Assembly (NCBI GenBank): GCA_016192135.1
Contig: JACPUR010000013.1
Span: 1 to 64,000 of the forward strand
Direction of reading: 5' to 3'
Length of the DNA: 64,000 bases
DNA from: Candidatus Tectomicrobia bacterium
GTDB lineage: Bacteria > UBA8248
Of this stretch, positions 8,352-16,991 are shown in pieces; position 1 is the first letter of the stretch; each line of letters opens with the position of its first letter. The notes beneath the pieces were generated by a model, which searched no databases, was not told where the DNA came from, and was given only the letters and a program-made list of their open reading frames with translations. Made by a program: the position numbers and the translations under genes.

Positions 8352-9365
8352 TCACCCCACGGAGAGCGGGGATGATTTGGTTTCGATCCCGTAGAGCTTC
8401 TCGGAGAAGTGGCAGGCCGCCTGGTGGCCCGAGAGGATCTCCCGCAAAGGAGGCTCTTCCTTGACGCAGAGGTCCTCCTTGTAGGGGCACCGGGTGTGGA
8501 AGCGACAGCCCGAGGGAGGATTCACCGGGCTCGGCACGTCCCCCCGCAGGAGGATGCGCTTCTTCTTGACCTTGGGGTCCGGCACCGGGGCGGCCGAGAG
8601 AAGCGCCTCGGTATAGGGGTGCTTCGGCATCATGACCAGGTCGTCGGCGTCCGCCACCTCCACGATTTTGCCGAGGTACATGACGGCGATGCGGTCGCTC
8701 ACGTGCTGGACCACGGCCAGGTCGTGGGCGACAAGGACATAGGCGATGCCGAACTCCTTCTGGAGGTCCTCGAGGAGGTTGAGCACCTGGGCCTGGATGG
8801 AGACGTCCAGGGCGCTCACCGGCTCATCGGCGATGATGAGGTCGGGGTTGAGGGCGAGGGCGCGCGCGATGCCGATGCGCTGGCGCTGGCCGCCGGAGAA
8901 CTCGTGGGGGTAGCGCCGCATGTGCTCGGGCCGCAGGCCCACCCGGTGGAGAAGCTGGGCCACGCGCTCCTCGCGCGCCTTGCCCGAGGCGATGTGGTGA
9001 ATGGCGAGGGGCTCGCCCACGATGCTCCCGACCGTCATCCGCGGGTTCAGCGAGGCGTAGGGATCCTGGAAGATGATCTGCATCTTCCGCCTGAGCTTGC
9101 GCATGGATTCCCGGTCGAGCTTCACCACGTCCTGGCCCTGGAACCAGACCTCTCCGGAGGTGGGCTCGATGAGCCGCAGGATGGCCCGGCCCGTCGTGGA
9201 CTTGCCGCAGCCGCTCTCCCCCACGAGGCCCAGGGTTTCGCCCTTCGCCACGCTGAAGCTCACGCCGTCCACGGCGCGCACATAGGCCCTGACCTGGGAG
9301 AAGACGCCTCCCCGGACAGGGAAGTGCTTGACCAAATCCTTGACTTCCAGGAGCGCTTCAGCCAT
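8352..9365 (-). CDS. Oligopeptide/dipeptide ABC transporter ATP-binding protein, OppF/DppF type (337 aa)
   Basis: A complete ABC ATPase with Walker [10 protein letters not shown] near residue 58, signature [14 protein letters not shown] near 158 and Walker [13 protein letters not shown] near 175. The C-terminal oligo_HPY extension ([26 protein letters not shown]) marks peptide/nickel importers of the OppF/DppF class. It stands alone: no permease, binding protein or OppD partner lies beside it. A peptide-type permease pair lacking ATPases lies at 29.7-31.5 kb. The start at 9365 has AGGTG about eight bases upstream. Confidence 0.92.
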   Translation of the reverse strand: MAEALLEVKDLVKHFPVRGGVFSQVRAYVRAVDGVSFSVAKGETLGLVGESGCGKSTTGRAILRLIEPTSGEVWFQGQDVVKLDRESMRKLRRKMQIIFQDPYASLNPRMTVGSIVGEPLAIHHIASGKAREERVAQLLHRVGLRPEHMRRYPHEFSGGQRQRIGIARALALNPDLIIADEPVSALDVSIQAQVLNLLEDLQKEFGIAYVLVAHDLAVVQHVSDRIAVMYLGKIVEVADADDLVMMPKHPYTEALLSAAPVPDPKVKKKRILLRGDVPSPVNPPSGCRFHTRCPYKEDLCVKEEPPLREILSGHQAACHFSEKLYGIETKSSPLSVG

Positions 9366-9734
9366 TTCGGGCACACCTTTAGAGAGAATAAGAATCGGCA
9401 AATGTGCGCAGAACCCTCGAGACTTCGTATGTACCAGACGGGGAGAGCCCGGGCAAGTCCCGAAAAACAAGGACTTTTAATTATTCGCCCGGGCTGGGCA
9501 AAATTTGCTCCTCTCCAAGCCCGTCGTTCGGGACCGGGAGAAGACGCGGGGCAAAAAAACCGCTGATTTCAGCCTCTTTTTCGGGAGCCGCGCCCCCCGG
9601 CATACTCCTTGCTGTAGAATGCGCCGGGTTGCGCGCGGGCCCGGGATTTTCCCCCTTTGAGGCGCCCCGCGGAACGGATATGATTTTCGCATCGCCCGGC
9701 GAGGGTCGTTCTCCCCGGGAGGGAGGCAGCGGAC
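9366..9734. other. Divergent intergenic region (369 nt)
   Basis: No supportable gene. It should hold the promoters of the minus-strand OppF-like gene and the plus-strand 155-aa gene. It contains the stem-loop at 9446-9495 and a TAGAAT -10-like hexamer at 9615-9620, in a locally AT-richer stretch. Confidence 0.5.
9446..9495. repeat. Two-part inverted repeat upstream of the OppF-like gene
   Basis: Outer arms AGCCCGGGC (9446-9454) and GCCCGGGCT (9487-9495) and inner arms AAGTCC (9455-9460) and GGACTT (9471-9476) form a hairpin with a 10-nt AT-rich bulge on one side. It lies 80-130 nt upstream of the ATPase start and could be a 5'-UTR structure or an operator. Confidence 0.55.
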
Positions 9735-10202
9735 ATGACGGACATCACGCCCATCCAGCCCTCCGGCGCCCCGGGAAGGCCCGATCCGGCGCACGGGACG
9801 CACCCGGCCGGCCAGCCGGACGGCTCCTTCGCCAAGTTCCTGGAGGAAGCCGCGCGGACCGGCGGGGCGGGCGCCCTTGGCGCTCCCGCCGCCGGGCAGG
9901 GCGTGCCCATCTCGCCCGCCCCCTACATCGGCCCCATCGAGTCCGGAGCCGGGACCCCGATCCGGGAGCTGGGCCGCCAGTTCCTCGCCCTGGCCGAGCA
10001 GTTCCAGGCCCGGCTCGCCGACCCCAAGTCCACCCTGCGGGACATCGCCCCGCTGGTGCGAGACCTGGAGGCCCACCGCGACCGGCTGGCCGGGGAGCTC
10101 CAAAGCCTTCCCGCGGAGGATCCGGGCCGGGGCCTCCTCGAGGAAATGGCCGCCCTCATCTCGTCCGAGTCGGTCAAGTTCCACCGGGGGGATTACATCT
10201 AG
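9735..10202 (+). CDS. Hypothetical protein (155 aa), possibly flagellum-associated
   Basis: The family is not recognised. The N-terminal third is rich in Pro, Gly and Ala and disordered-looking, ending in SFAKFLEEA near residue 37. The C-terminal half is helical (IRELGRQFLALAEQFQARLAD, LVRDLEAHRDRLAGELQSL). A short 'SFxxxL' segment after a disordered N-terminus is also seen in FliE/rod-associated proteins, but that resemblance is weak. GGAGG precedes the ATG and a clear terminator follows, so expression as a single gene is likely. Confidence 0.6.
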   Translation: MTDITPIQPSGAPGRPDPAHGTHPAGQPDGSFAKFLEEAARTGGAGALGAPAAGQGVPISPAPYIGPIESGAGTPIRELGRQFLALAEQFQARLADPKSTLRDIAPLVRDLEAHRDRLAGELQSLPAEDPGRGLLEEMAALISSESVKFHRGDYI

Positions 10203-10230
10203 CCCTGTCCGGCAATCCAGCGAACGCAGG

Positions 10231-10259
10231 GAGCGGCGCACGAGCGCCGCTCTTTTTTT
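10231..10259 (+). terminator. Rho-independent terminator
   Basis: Perfect 9-bp stem GAGCGGCGC/GCGCCGCTC with loop ACGA, followed by seven Ts (10253-10259), 29 nt after the stop of the 155-aa gene. Confidence 0.93.
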
Positions 10260-10336
10260 GGGGGGCGCCATTGATCCCCCCGCCCGCTTTTGCTAGCTTT
10301 GCCCCTCCAGACGGACCTCATTGGGAGAGAAGAGAA

Positions 10337-10702
10337 ATGGCTGACGAGGAAAAGACCGAAGCGGCGGTGCCCGCCGAGGAAGGCCCGAAGCTGACCGCCC
10401 GCGAAATCGAGAAGATGAACGTTCCCAAGCTCAAGGAAGCGGCCCTCGCGTACAAGGGGCGCATCTCGGGCGTCCACGGGATGGACAAGGCCCAGCTCAT
10501 GCGGGCCCTGAAGGAGATCAACGGCATTCCCCTTCAGGAGGCCAAGCGGGCCTCGAAGATCGATCGCACCGCCGTCAAGCAGAAGATCAAGAACCTCAAG
10601 AAGGCGCGCACCCAGCATGTTGAAGCCAAGGAGGGGGTCCAGCTCGGCCGGGTGCGCAAGCGGATCAAGGCCCTCAAGCGCAAGCTCGCCCGCTCAGCCT
10701 GA
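10337..10702 (+). CDS. Small basic protein with Rho-N/SAP-like domain (121 aa)
   Basis: The N-terminal about 20 residues are acidic. Next comes a helix-extended-helix segment (REIEKMNVPKLKEAALAY...GVHGMDKAQLMRALKEI) resembling the Rho N-terminal / SAP-like nucleic-acid-binding domain. The C-terminal half is a lysine- and arginine-rich helix pair (KQKIKNLKKAR, RVRKRIKALKRKLARSA). This suggests a DNA- or RNA-binding accessory protein. GAGAGAAGAG precedes the ATG. The terminator just upstream separates it from the preceding gene. Confidence 0.75.
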   Translation: MADEEKTEAAVPAEEGPKLTAREIEKMNVPKLKEAALAYKGRISGVHGMDKAQLMRALKEINGIPLQEAKRASKIDRTAVKQKIKNLKKARTQHVEAKEGVQLGRVRKRIKALKRKLARSA

Positions 10703-10798
10703 GAACCCCCAGGGCCGTTTGACCCCCGGGGGCGCCTCTCCGCATACTGCCCGCACCCGGAGAGCGCCGGCTTTCCGATCTTCGCTGAGGGTTCCGCC

Positions 10799-11038
10799 AT
10801 GCGACGCCTTCTCTCGGCCACTGTCTTGAGCCTGTTCCTCGCCGCGCCGGCCTTCGCCGGGGAGTATCAGATATTTCCCGAGTACAGCTGCGACGACGCC
10901 CCGGATCTGCTCTCCACCGCACAAGACCTTCTGGCCGAGACGAAGAAACCAGAGGCCTCCGCTAAGGCCGAAGCCGCACCGAAGAAAAAAAAGATGCCCT
11001 CCGAAGAGAACCAAGCTCTCGCGCGCATTCACAAGTAG
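10799..11038 (+). CDS. Small secreted protein (79 aa), unknown
   Basis: A typical Sec signal peptide (MRRLLSATVLSLFLAAPAFA, cleavage after AFA near residue 20) is followed by a short mature region with a single cysteine. It then has an Ala/Lys/Glu-rich tail (AEAAPKKKKMP). No family is recognised. The mature peptide of about 59 residues would be periplasmic. It stands alone between the Rho-N-like gene and ArsS. Confidence 0.6.
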   Translation: MRRLLSATVLSLFLAAPAFAGEYQIFPEYSCDDAPDLLSTAQDLLAETKKPEASAKAEAAPKKKKMPSEENQALARIHK

Positions 11039-11148
11039 GGCGGGCCGTCTCACGGGCATTTTTCCGGAATATTTCCACTTGTGGGAACGTTCGACTGGGT
11101 AGTATGCGCTGAGTTTGCGCTAGAAGCGCGTCCCGCCATGAGGTTCGA

Positions 11149-12132
11149 ATGAGTTCCCTTCTTCTCACCATCTCACGCGAGCGGAATGGCTTCGCCCGGC
11201 GCGTGAGCGAGGACATCGAGCGGCTCGATCGCCTCGCGCTGGCCACCCTCCAGGTGAACGTGGGCAAGCTCTGCAACCAGACCTGTGCCCACTGCCACGT
11301 GGGGGCGGGGCCCCACCGCCGCGAGATCATGACCCCGGAGACGGCCGGGCGCGTCCTCGCCTGGCTCGCGGAAACCTCCATCCCCACAATGGACATCACG
11401 GGAGGCGCCCCCGAGCTCTGCCCCAGCTTCCGGCACCTGGCGGCCTCGGCCCGGGCGATGGGCCGCCACGTCATGGTGCGCCACAACCTGACCGTGACGT
11501 TCGAGCCCGGGCAGGAAGACCTCCCGGAATTCTTCCGCGAGCAGGGCGTCGAGCTCGTCTGCTCCCTGCCCTGCTATCTCGAGGAGAACGTGGACGCCCA
11601 GCGGGGCGAGGGGGCCTTCGTGAAATCCATCGCGGCCCTCAAGCGACTGAACGCGGAGGGCTTCGGCCTCCCCGGAGGGCTCCCCCTCCACCTCGTCTAC
11701 AACCCGGTGGGCGAGCACCTGCCACCCCCTCAGGACACCCTGGAGGCGGACTACCGCCGCGAGCTGGGCGCCCGCTACGGCGTCGCCTTCAACAGCCTCT
11801 TCACCCTCGCCAACATGCCCATCACCCGCTTCGCCAGCCACCTCAAGCGCTCGGGCAAGATGGCGAACTACATGGGGCTCCTGCGCGGCGCCTACAACCC
11901 CACGACCCTCCCCGGACTCATGTGCCGCCATCTCATCAGTGTGGGCTGGGAGGGCACCCTCTACGATTGCGACTTCAACCAGATGCTCGGCCTGGCGCTC
12001 GCGAACGGCCGGCCCCTCAAGCTCTGGGACCTCTCCCCCGAAGACCTCCTCGGCCGCGAGATACTGACCGGCGAGCACTGCTACGGCTGCACCGCCGGGG
12101 CCGGCTCCTCGTGCGGAGGGGCGCTGGTGTAG
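11149..12132 (+). CDS. arsS: Arsenosugar biosynthesis radical SAM protein ArsS (327 aa)
   Basis: This radical SAM enzyme carries the cluster motif CNQTCAHCHV near residue 43 and the MDITGGAPEL strand. It also has the family-specific YNP-G-LPPPQ segment and the C-terminal CYGCTAGAGSSCGGAL cysteine patch. These together identify ArsS, proposed to transfer a deoxyadenosyl group to dimethylarsenite in arsenosugar synthesis. The length and the SLPCYLEENVDAQRG block match the family. The usual partner, the arsenite methyltransferase ArsM, is not nearby. The first of two possible ATGs was taken; an upstream RBS is not obvious. Confidence 0.9.
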   Translation: MSSLLLTISRERNGFARRVSEDIERLDRLALATLQVNVGKLCNQTCAHCHVGAGPHRREIMTPETAGRVLAWLAETSIPTMDITGGAPELCPSFRHLAASARAMGRHVMVRHNLTVTFEPGQEDLPEFFREQGVELVCSLPCYLEENVDAQRGEGAFVKSIAALKRLNAEGFGLPGGLPLHLVYNPVGEHLPPPQDTLEADYRRELGARYGVAFNSLFTLANMPITRFASHLKRSGKMANYMGLLRGAYNPTTLPGLMCRHLISVGWEGTLYDCDFNQMLGLALANGRPLKLWDLSPEDLLGREILTGEHCYGCTAGAGSSCGGALV

Positions 12133-12237
12133 GGATTCCACCCCCTTCCCATTCTCCACGCCTCATCTCCCGGCGGAAGCCCTTCGCGACCCTTCGTACC
12201 GCAAAGCATTTGCCAGGCCCGGGCGCGCCCCGCGTCC

Positions 12238-12957
12238 TCAGGGAGAAGCGGCTTCCGCGCCGGCCGGCGCGGAAGCCGCCGGGGCCGCGGTTTCGAGCGC
12301 GCGCACCCTGTGCATCACCTGGTCGGCCACCACCACGCCCGAGGGCGAGAGGTCCGGGCGCGCCCCGCTCAGCATGCGGGCGGTCCAGGTGTTGCACGTG
12401 TTGAACAGATGGGACTTTCCGCGCGCGGCATAGAAAAAACTCCCCGGGTAGAGGCCGGGACTGTAGACCTTGGCCCGCTCAGCTCCGGCGCGGTCGAAGG
12501 AGGCGTCGATCCGCTCGATCAGGGCGGCGAGGGCCTTCGGCCCGAGCCGGATGGCGGCCACATCCGCGTCCGGGTAGGCCTCCTGCGGGGGCCGCGCCAG
12601 GCCAGCCACATGCAGCACCGAGGGTGTGGGCACCAGGAGGGCCGAGAGCGCGATGCCGGGGCCCGGCCGGGGCGCGGGGAAATACTTGCGGTCGCCCAGG
12701 CTGAACTCGAAGAAGGCCGCGTGGGGGAGGTCGGCCGCCTCGGGGATGAGCCCGGAGGCCTCGAGGTCGCCGCGCGCGAGGGTGATGCTCGTGTGCCAGC
12801 GGTTGCTGAGGACATAGACGACGTGGGCGGCGGCGCCCTCCTCAGCCGCGGGCGGGGCGGGGCGCGCACTATCGAGCGCCGCGCAGCCCGCGAGGCCGCC
12901 CAGGCAGGCGAGCACCAGCCCGCCCTTCATCCGCCGCGCCAAGGCCCGCCAGCTCAT
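12238..12957 (-). CDS. DUF2459 (TIGR02117-like) lipoprotein (239 aa)
   Basis: The N-terminus has a hydrophobic stretch ending in the lipobox LAGC near residue 25, so this is a predicted lipoprotein. The body carries the family features NRWHTSI near residue 52, SLGDRKYF near 88, and FNTCNTWTARML near 185, which resemble DUF2459. Its biochemical role is unknown; the paired His and Cys-Asn suggest a cysteine-peptidase-like fold, which is inference. The C-terminal 25 residues are Ala/Pro-rich. GGGAG lies six bases upstream of the start. Confidence 0.75.
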   Translation of the reverse strand: MSWRALARRMKGGLVLACLGGLAGCAALDSARPAPPAAEEGAAAHVVYVLSNRWHTSITLARGDLEASGLIPEAADLPHAAFFEFSLGDRKYFPAPRPGPGIALSALLVPTPSVLHVAGLARPPQEAYPDADVAAIRLGPKALAALIERIDASFDRAGAERAKVYSPGLYPGSFFYAARGKSHLFNTCNTWTARMLSGARPDLSPSGVVVADQVMHRVRALETAAPAASAPAGAEAASP

Positions 12958-13062
12958 CCATTTCTCCCGCGGGCGGCCAGGAAAGCGGCACGGATACGAT
13001 GAGACAGCAGGGCGGCATCGTCAATTTGCCGCCAAGCGCGGATTTTCGCCCGGAGGCCCGCC

Positions 13063-13452
13063 TTAGCTCCCCGCCTCCCATCTCTTCCGCGCCGCCTCGT
13101 CCTCCCAGCGGGCATGCTTGACGCTGAAACCGGGGACCACCTCCTTGCAGTTGATCACCTCGAGATCCTCCATTACCTCGAGGATGCCGTGCTTGACGTT
13201 GGGCGGGGCGACGTGGACGAGATCGCCCGGCCCCACCACGCGCTCCTCGCCCCCGATGGAGAAGCGGGCCCGGCCCCGGAGCACCACCTGCATCTGCTCG
13301 TTGGGGTGGGAGTGGAACTTGGCCTGGGTTCCCTTGGGATAGAGGAAGCGGCCCACCTCGATCTTCTTCCCGCAGACGTTGGGGCCGAAGGCGGAGGAGT
13401 ATTCCGGAGTGATGAGATCGGGTTTCACGTCGTCCAAGTGGTGATAGGGCAT
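13063..13452 (-). CDS. Single-domain cupin (129 aa)
   Basis: A small conserved beta-barrel with metal-ligand motif FHSHPNEQ (motif 1, near residue 45) and PNVKHG (motif 2, near 87), both consistent with a metal-binding cupin. The C-terminal basic-acidic helix (ARWEDEAARKRWE) is unusual. It lies directly upstream of, and divergent from, the first tctCBA operon. The window contains four more stand-alone cupin genes, three of them also close to transporters. The substrate is unknown. Confidence 0.85.
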   Translation of the reverse strand: MPYHHLDDVKPDLITPEYSSAFGPNVCGKKIEVGRFLYPKGTQAKFHSHPNEQMQVVLRGRARFSIGGEERVVGPGDLVHVAPPNVKHGILEVMEDLEVINCKEVVPGFSVKHARWEDEAARKRWEAGS

Positions 13453-13589
13453 CGGAGTCCTCTTTCTTCCCGTCCCGGGAATGATGTGGAAGCCTGGCGG
13501 CCTGTTGTTTTTTTCTTCACCCATTCCGGAGCCCCGCGCAACCCCCCGGGGAGCGGGCCGATTATTTCTCTTTCCCTTCTCCCGGGGCG

Positions 13590-13598
13590 TGGTAGAAT
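13590..13598 (+). promoter_or_regulatory. Extended -10 promoter motif TGGTAGAAT before tctC
   Basis: TG-G-TAGAAT, the same nine bases as at 4325, lies 41 nt before the tctC start in the divergent cupin/tctC intergenic region. Confidence 0.45.
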
Positions 13599-13638
13599 CA
13601 CGTCCACACCCGTATCCCATCGCATGGAGGTTTATTCC

Positions 13639-14598
13639 ATGAAAAAGTTCGCCCTCGCTCTGCTCGCTTTCGCGGCGTTCGGCCTTTGGGCCTTCCCCGC
13701 GGCGGCCGCCTACCCGGAGCGCCCGATCAAACTCATCGTCCCCTGGCCGGCGGGCGGGGACACGGACGGCATCTTCCGGCCCTTCGGGCCCCAACTCCAG
13801 AAGTACCTGGGGCAGACGGTGGTCGTCGCCAACGTGGGCGGAGCCTCGGGCACCAAGGGGGCCCGCGAGGCGAAGGGCTCTCCCCCCGATGGCTACACCC
13901 TCTACGCCATCCACGACTACATTCACCTGACCTATTACACCGGGGTCGCGAACGTGAAGTTCAGCGATTTCGCTCCCATCTGCTCCCTTTCCTCTACGCC
14001 CGCCATTCTGACGGCGAGCCCCAAGACCCCCTGGAAGACCTGGCAGGAGTTCCTGGCCGACGCCAAGAAGCGGCCGGGGCAGATCAGCGCCGCCGTCACC
14101 CTGGGATCGACCAGCCACATCTTCCCCGCCCTCGTCGAGAAGGCGGCGGGCATCAAGCTCAAGTACGTCTCCTATGAAGGCCTGGCCCCCCGCATGAACG
14201 CCCTCCTGGGCGGCCACGTGGACCTGGGCGAATCCAACCTCACCCAGAAGGGCAAGGTCCAGGCCGGCCAGCTCAAGTTCCTCGCCATCGCCACCGAGAA
14301 GCGCCATCCCGAGATCCCCAACGTGCCCACGTTCAAGGACATGGGCCTCGACATCGTGTACGACGTGACGCGCGGGCTGGTGGTGCCCAAGGGCACCCCG
14401 GAGGCCATCCAGGCCAAGCTCGAGGACGCCTGCAAGAAGGCCGCGGCCGAGCCCAAGTTCGCCGATGACATGGCCAAGCAGGGGACGGAGGTGCGCTTCC
14501 GGGACCGGAAGGGCTACGCCGCTTACCTCAAGCGGACCGACGACCTCAGCCTGAGCAAGGTGAAGGAGCTGGGCCTTTTCAAAGCTCCCAAGAACTGA
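13639..14598 (+). CDS. tctC: Tripartite tricarboxylate transporter substrate-binding protein TctC/Bug (319 aa)
   Basis: A periplasmic binding protein of the TTT/Bug family. It has a signal peptide (residues 1-23, ending PAAAA) followed by the diagnostic YPERPIKLIVPWPAGGDTD near residue 24. The FGP...GQTVVVANVGGASGTKGA and the later ATEKRHPEIPNVPTFKDMG segments are also standard. It captures a carboxylate for the TctB/TctA channel encoded directly downstream. The frame is open far upstream, but GGAGG eight bases before the ATG at 13639 and the signal peptide fix the start. Confidence 0.93.
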   Translation: MKKFALALLAFAAFGLWAFPAAAAYPERPIKLIVPWPAGGDTDGIFRPFGPQLQKYLGQTVVVANVGGASGTKGAREAKGSPPDGYTLYAIHDYIHLTYYTGVANVKFSDFAPICSLSSTPAILTASPKTPWKTWQEFLADAKKRPGQISAAVTLGSTSHIFPALVEKAAGIKLKYVSYEGLAPRMNALLGGHVDLGESNLTQKGKVQAGQLKFLAIATEKRHPEIPNVPTFKDMGLDIVYDVTRGLVVPKGTPEAIQAKLEDACKKAAAEPKFADDMAKQGTEVRFRDRKGYAAYLKRTDDLSLSKVKELGLFKAPKN

Positions 14599-14616
14599 TC
14601 GGCGGGGACTCTGGCT

Positions 14617-15075
14617 ATGAGCCGCGACGGCGCCGCCGGGCTGGCCTTGCTGGGCGGCTCGCTGATCCTGCTGTGGGCGACGCTGCACCTGCCCCGCTCG
14701 CCCCTCGTGCCGATCGGGCCGGAGTTCTATCCCCGCATCCTGCTCAGCGTCACGGCGGGGCTGAGCGCCCTGCTCTTCGTCTCGGACCTCCTGCGCCGCC
14801 GCCCCCGGGCGGCGGCGCAGGAGGGGCATTACCGCAAGGTCATCCTCTCCTTCCTCATCTTCGGGGTCTATGTCTTCACCCTCTCCCCGCTCGGCTACCG
14901 GACGGCGACCTTCCTCTTCATGCTCGTCCTCCAGGCCGTACTCGACCCCCCGGAGGACTGGGGGAAACGGGCGCGCATCCTGGGGATAGCCCTGGGGACC
15001 ACCGCGGTGACCTATTACACTTTTGAAATCTACTTGTTCGTCCTGCTGCCGCGCGGCTGGGTCACGGGGTTCTAG
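14617..15075 (+). CDS. tctB: Tripartite tricarboxylate transporter small subunit TctB (152 aa)
   Basis: The four-helix small membrane subunit of the TTT system. It has a short N-terminus, predicted spans near residues 7-25, 40-58, 78-96 and 110-150, and the family's PIGPEFYPRILLS segment near residue 29. It starts 19 nt after the tctC stop and ends 2 nt before the tctA start, so the three genes form one operon in the classic CBA order. Confidence 0.9.
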   Translation: MSRDGAAGLALLGGSLILLWATLHLPRSPLVPIGPEFYPRILLSVTAGLSALLFVSDLLRRRPRAAAQEGHYRKVILSFLIFGVYVFTLSPLGYRTATFLFMLVLQAVLDPPEDWGKRARILGIALGTTAVTYYTFEIYLFVLLPRGWVTGF

Positions 15076-15077
15076 GC

Positions 15078-16604
15078 ATGTTCTCCCAGCTCGGGACGAG
15101 CCTTGTAGAAGTCATGCAGTTCAAGTTCCTGATCCCGCTCGTCATCGGCACCTGGGCGGGACTGCTCGGGGGCGCCATCCCCGGCGTCACCATCACGATG
15201 ACCATCATCCTCGTCCTGCCCTTCACCTTCGGGCTCGACCCGCTTCAGGGGCTGGCGGCGATGACGGGAGTCTATGTAGGAGGCTGCGCGGGAGGGCTCG
15301 TGACCGCCGTCCTGCTGGGAATCCCGGGGACGCCCGCGGCCATCGCCACCACCTTCGACGGCTTCCCGATGGCCCGCAAGGGGGAGCCCGGCCGCGCCGT
15401 CTGGCTGGGCTCGTGGGCCTCCTTCTTCGGGGGGCTGCTGGGGGGCATCTTCCTCGTCGGCCTGACCCTCCCCCTGGCCACCTTCGCCCTCCAGTTCGGC
15501 CCCTGGGAGTTCTTCTCGCTCTTCATCTTCGCCCTCTCCATGGTGGCCGGTCTGACGGAGCAATCCCTCCTCAAGGGGTTCATCGCCGGGGCCATCGGGC
15601 TCGTCATCACGGTCATCGGGACGGACCCCATCATGGCGGTGCCACGGCTGGAATTCGGGACCGACTTCCTCCAGGGCGGCTTCCAGTTCCTGCCCGTCCT
15701 GATCGGCGTCTTCGCCTTCGCGCAAATCATGACCGACCTGGAGAAACTCCCCTCGGCCCGCCGCCGGGAAGCGCAAGCCGCCCCGGACCTGTCGGTCTCC
15801 CACCCGGCCGTCATCTGGGAGATTCTCCAGCGGCCCTTCCTTCTCCTCTGGTCCACCCTCGTGGGGATATTGATCGGCGTCCTTCCGGCCATCGGGAGCA
15901 GCGCCGCCAACGTCATGGCCTACGACCAGGCGAAGAAGATCTCGCGCCATCCGGAAAAGTTCGGCACCGGCATCCCCGAGGGCATCATCGCAAGCGAGGC
16001 CTCGAACAACGCGAACGTGGGAGGCTCCCTCGTCACCATCATGGCCTTCGGCATCCCCGGAGACGCGGTGACGGCCGTCATGCTCGGGGCCATGATCATC
16101 CACGGAATCCAGCCGGGCCCGCTGTTCATCAGCCAGCAGCCCCGCATCGCCTACGGGATCTTCGCCGCCTATATCCTGGCCCACCCGGTGATGATGCTCC
16201 TCCAGTGGGTGGGGGCGCGCTTCTATCTCCGGATCGTGACGGTGCCCAAGGACATCCTTTTCCCCGTGGTGCTGGTGCTGTGCACCGTGGGGGCGTTCGC
16301 CCTGAACAACACCGTGGACAACGTGTACGCCCTCCTCATCTTCGGCGTGCTGGGCTACCTGATGGTGAAGTTCGGCTTCCCGCTCGCCCCCCTCATCCTG
16401 GGCGTCATCCTCGGCGACGAGATCGAGAAGAACCTCATCCGCGCCCTGATGACGGACCCCAACCTCTGGCTCTTCCTGACGCGCCCGATATCCGGCGTCC
16501 TGCTCGCCCTCTCGGCCGGTTCCATCATCCTGGCGCTATGGCAGCACCATCGCTCCCAGGCACGGCTCGCCGGGGCGGAGCCCGAGGCCGAGGCGGATTT
16601 CTAA
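15078..16604 (+). CDS. tctA: Tripartite tricarboxylate transporter large subunit TctA (508 aa)
   Basis: The large channel subunit of the first TTT system, with about twelve hydrophobic segments. The family blocks GAIPGVTITMT, GIPGTPAAIATTFDG near residue 80 and GSSAANVMAYDQAKK near 275 are present, as is the second repeat AFGIPGDAVTAVMLGAMIIHGIQPGP near 320. It starts 2 nt after tctB, so translation is coupled. It ends about 20 nt from the stop of the convergent small ORF at 16626. Confidence 0.95.
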   Translation: MFSQLGTSLVEVMQFKFLIPLVIGTWAGLLGGAIPGVTITMTIILVLPFTFGLDPLQGLAAMTGVYVGGCAGGLVTAVLLGIPGTPAAIATTFDGFPMARKGEPGRAVWLGSWASFFGGLLGGIFLVGLTLPLATFALQFGPWEFFSLFIFALSMVAGLTEQSLLKGFIAGAIGLVITVIGTDPIMAVPRLEFGTDFLQGGFQFLPVLIGVFAFAQIMTDLEKLPSARRREAQAAPDLSVSHPAVIWEILQRPFLLLWSTLVGILIGVLPAIGSSAANVMAYDQAKKISRHPEKFGTGIPEGIIASEASNNANVGGSLVTIMAFGIPGDAVTAVMLGAMIIHGIQPGPLFISQQPRIAYGIFAAYILAHPVMMLLQWVGARFYLRIVTVPKDILFPVVLVLCTVGAFALNNTVDNVYALLIFGVLGYLMVKFGFPLAPLILGVILGDEIEKNLIRALMTDPNLWLFLTRPISGVLLALSAGSIILALWQHHRSQARLAGAEPEAEADF

Positions 16605-16625
16605 AGGCCTTCCCCCGCGCCCCGA

Positions 16626-16838
16626 TCAACCGCCGCGTCTCCTGCTCCTTCCCGTGCCGGAGAGGCCGGTCGGATCCACCTTCTTGCCGCCCGCCTCCTT
16701 CTTCTTGCCCCGGGTGACGTTCGGTTCGATTTCCCCGCCATCTCCGGGAGAAGTTTCGTCACGGTAAACGCTGGCCTTGTCCTTTTCCTTCTTGAGCACC
16801 TCCACGGGATCCTTTTTTGCTTTTTTTCGTATCGCCAT
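16626..16838 (-). CDS. Small lysine-rich protein (70 aa), unknown
   Basis: A highly charged, presumably disordered protein: MAIRKKAKKDPVEVLKKEKDK at the start, an acidic middle (ETSPGDGGEIEP) and a basic tail (GTGRSRRRGG). No family is recognised. The ATG at 16838 has AGGAG eight bases upstream, which favours a real gene. It is convergent with tctA and divergent from the PlsY-like gene. Confidence 0.5.
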   Translation of the reverse strand: MAIRKKAKKDPVEVLKKEKDKASVYRDETSPGDGGEIEPNVTRGKKKEAGGKKVDPTGLSGTGRSRRRGG

Positions 16839-16991
16839 TACCGGACTCCTCGGGCGACGCCTCCCCACGCATCCAATATGGGAGGCCCCGAGGTTCAACG
16901 CCAAGAAGGGCCCGCCCCGCCCTCCCCGCATTGGCCCGGGCGCGCGGATATGCGATTCTCCCCGGCACGTCCACCGAAGGAGCGCGCCATC

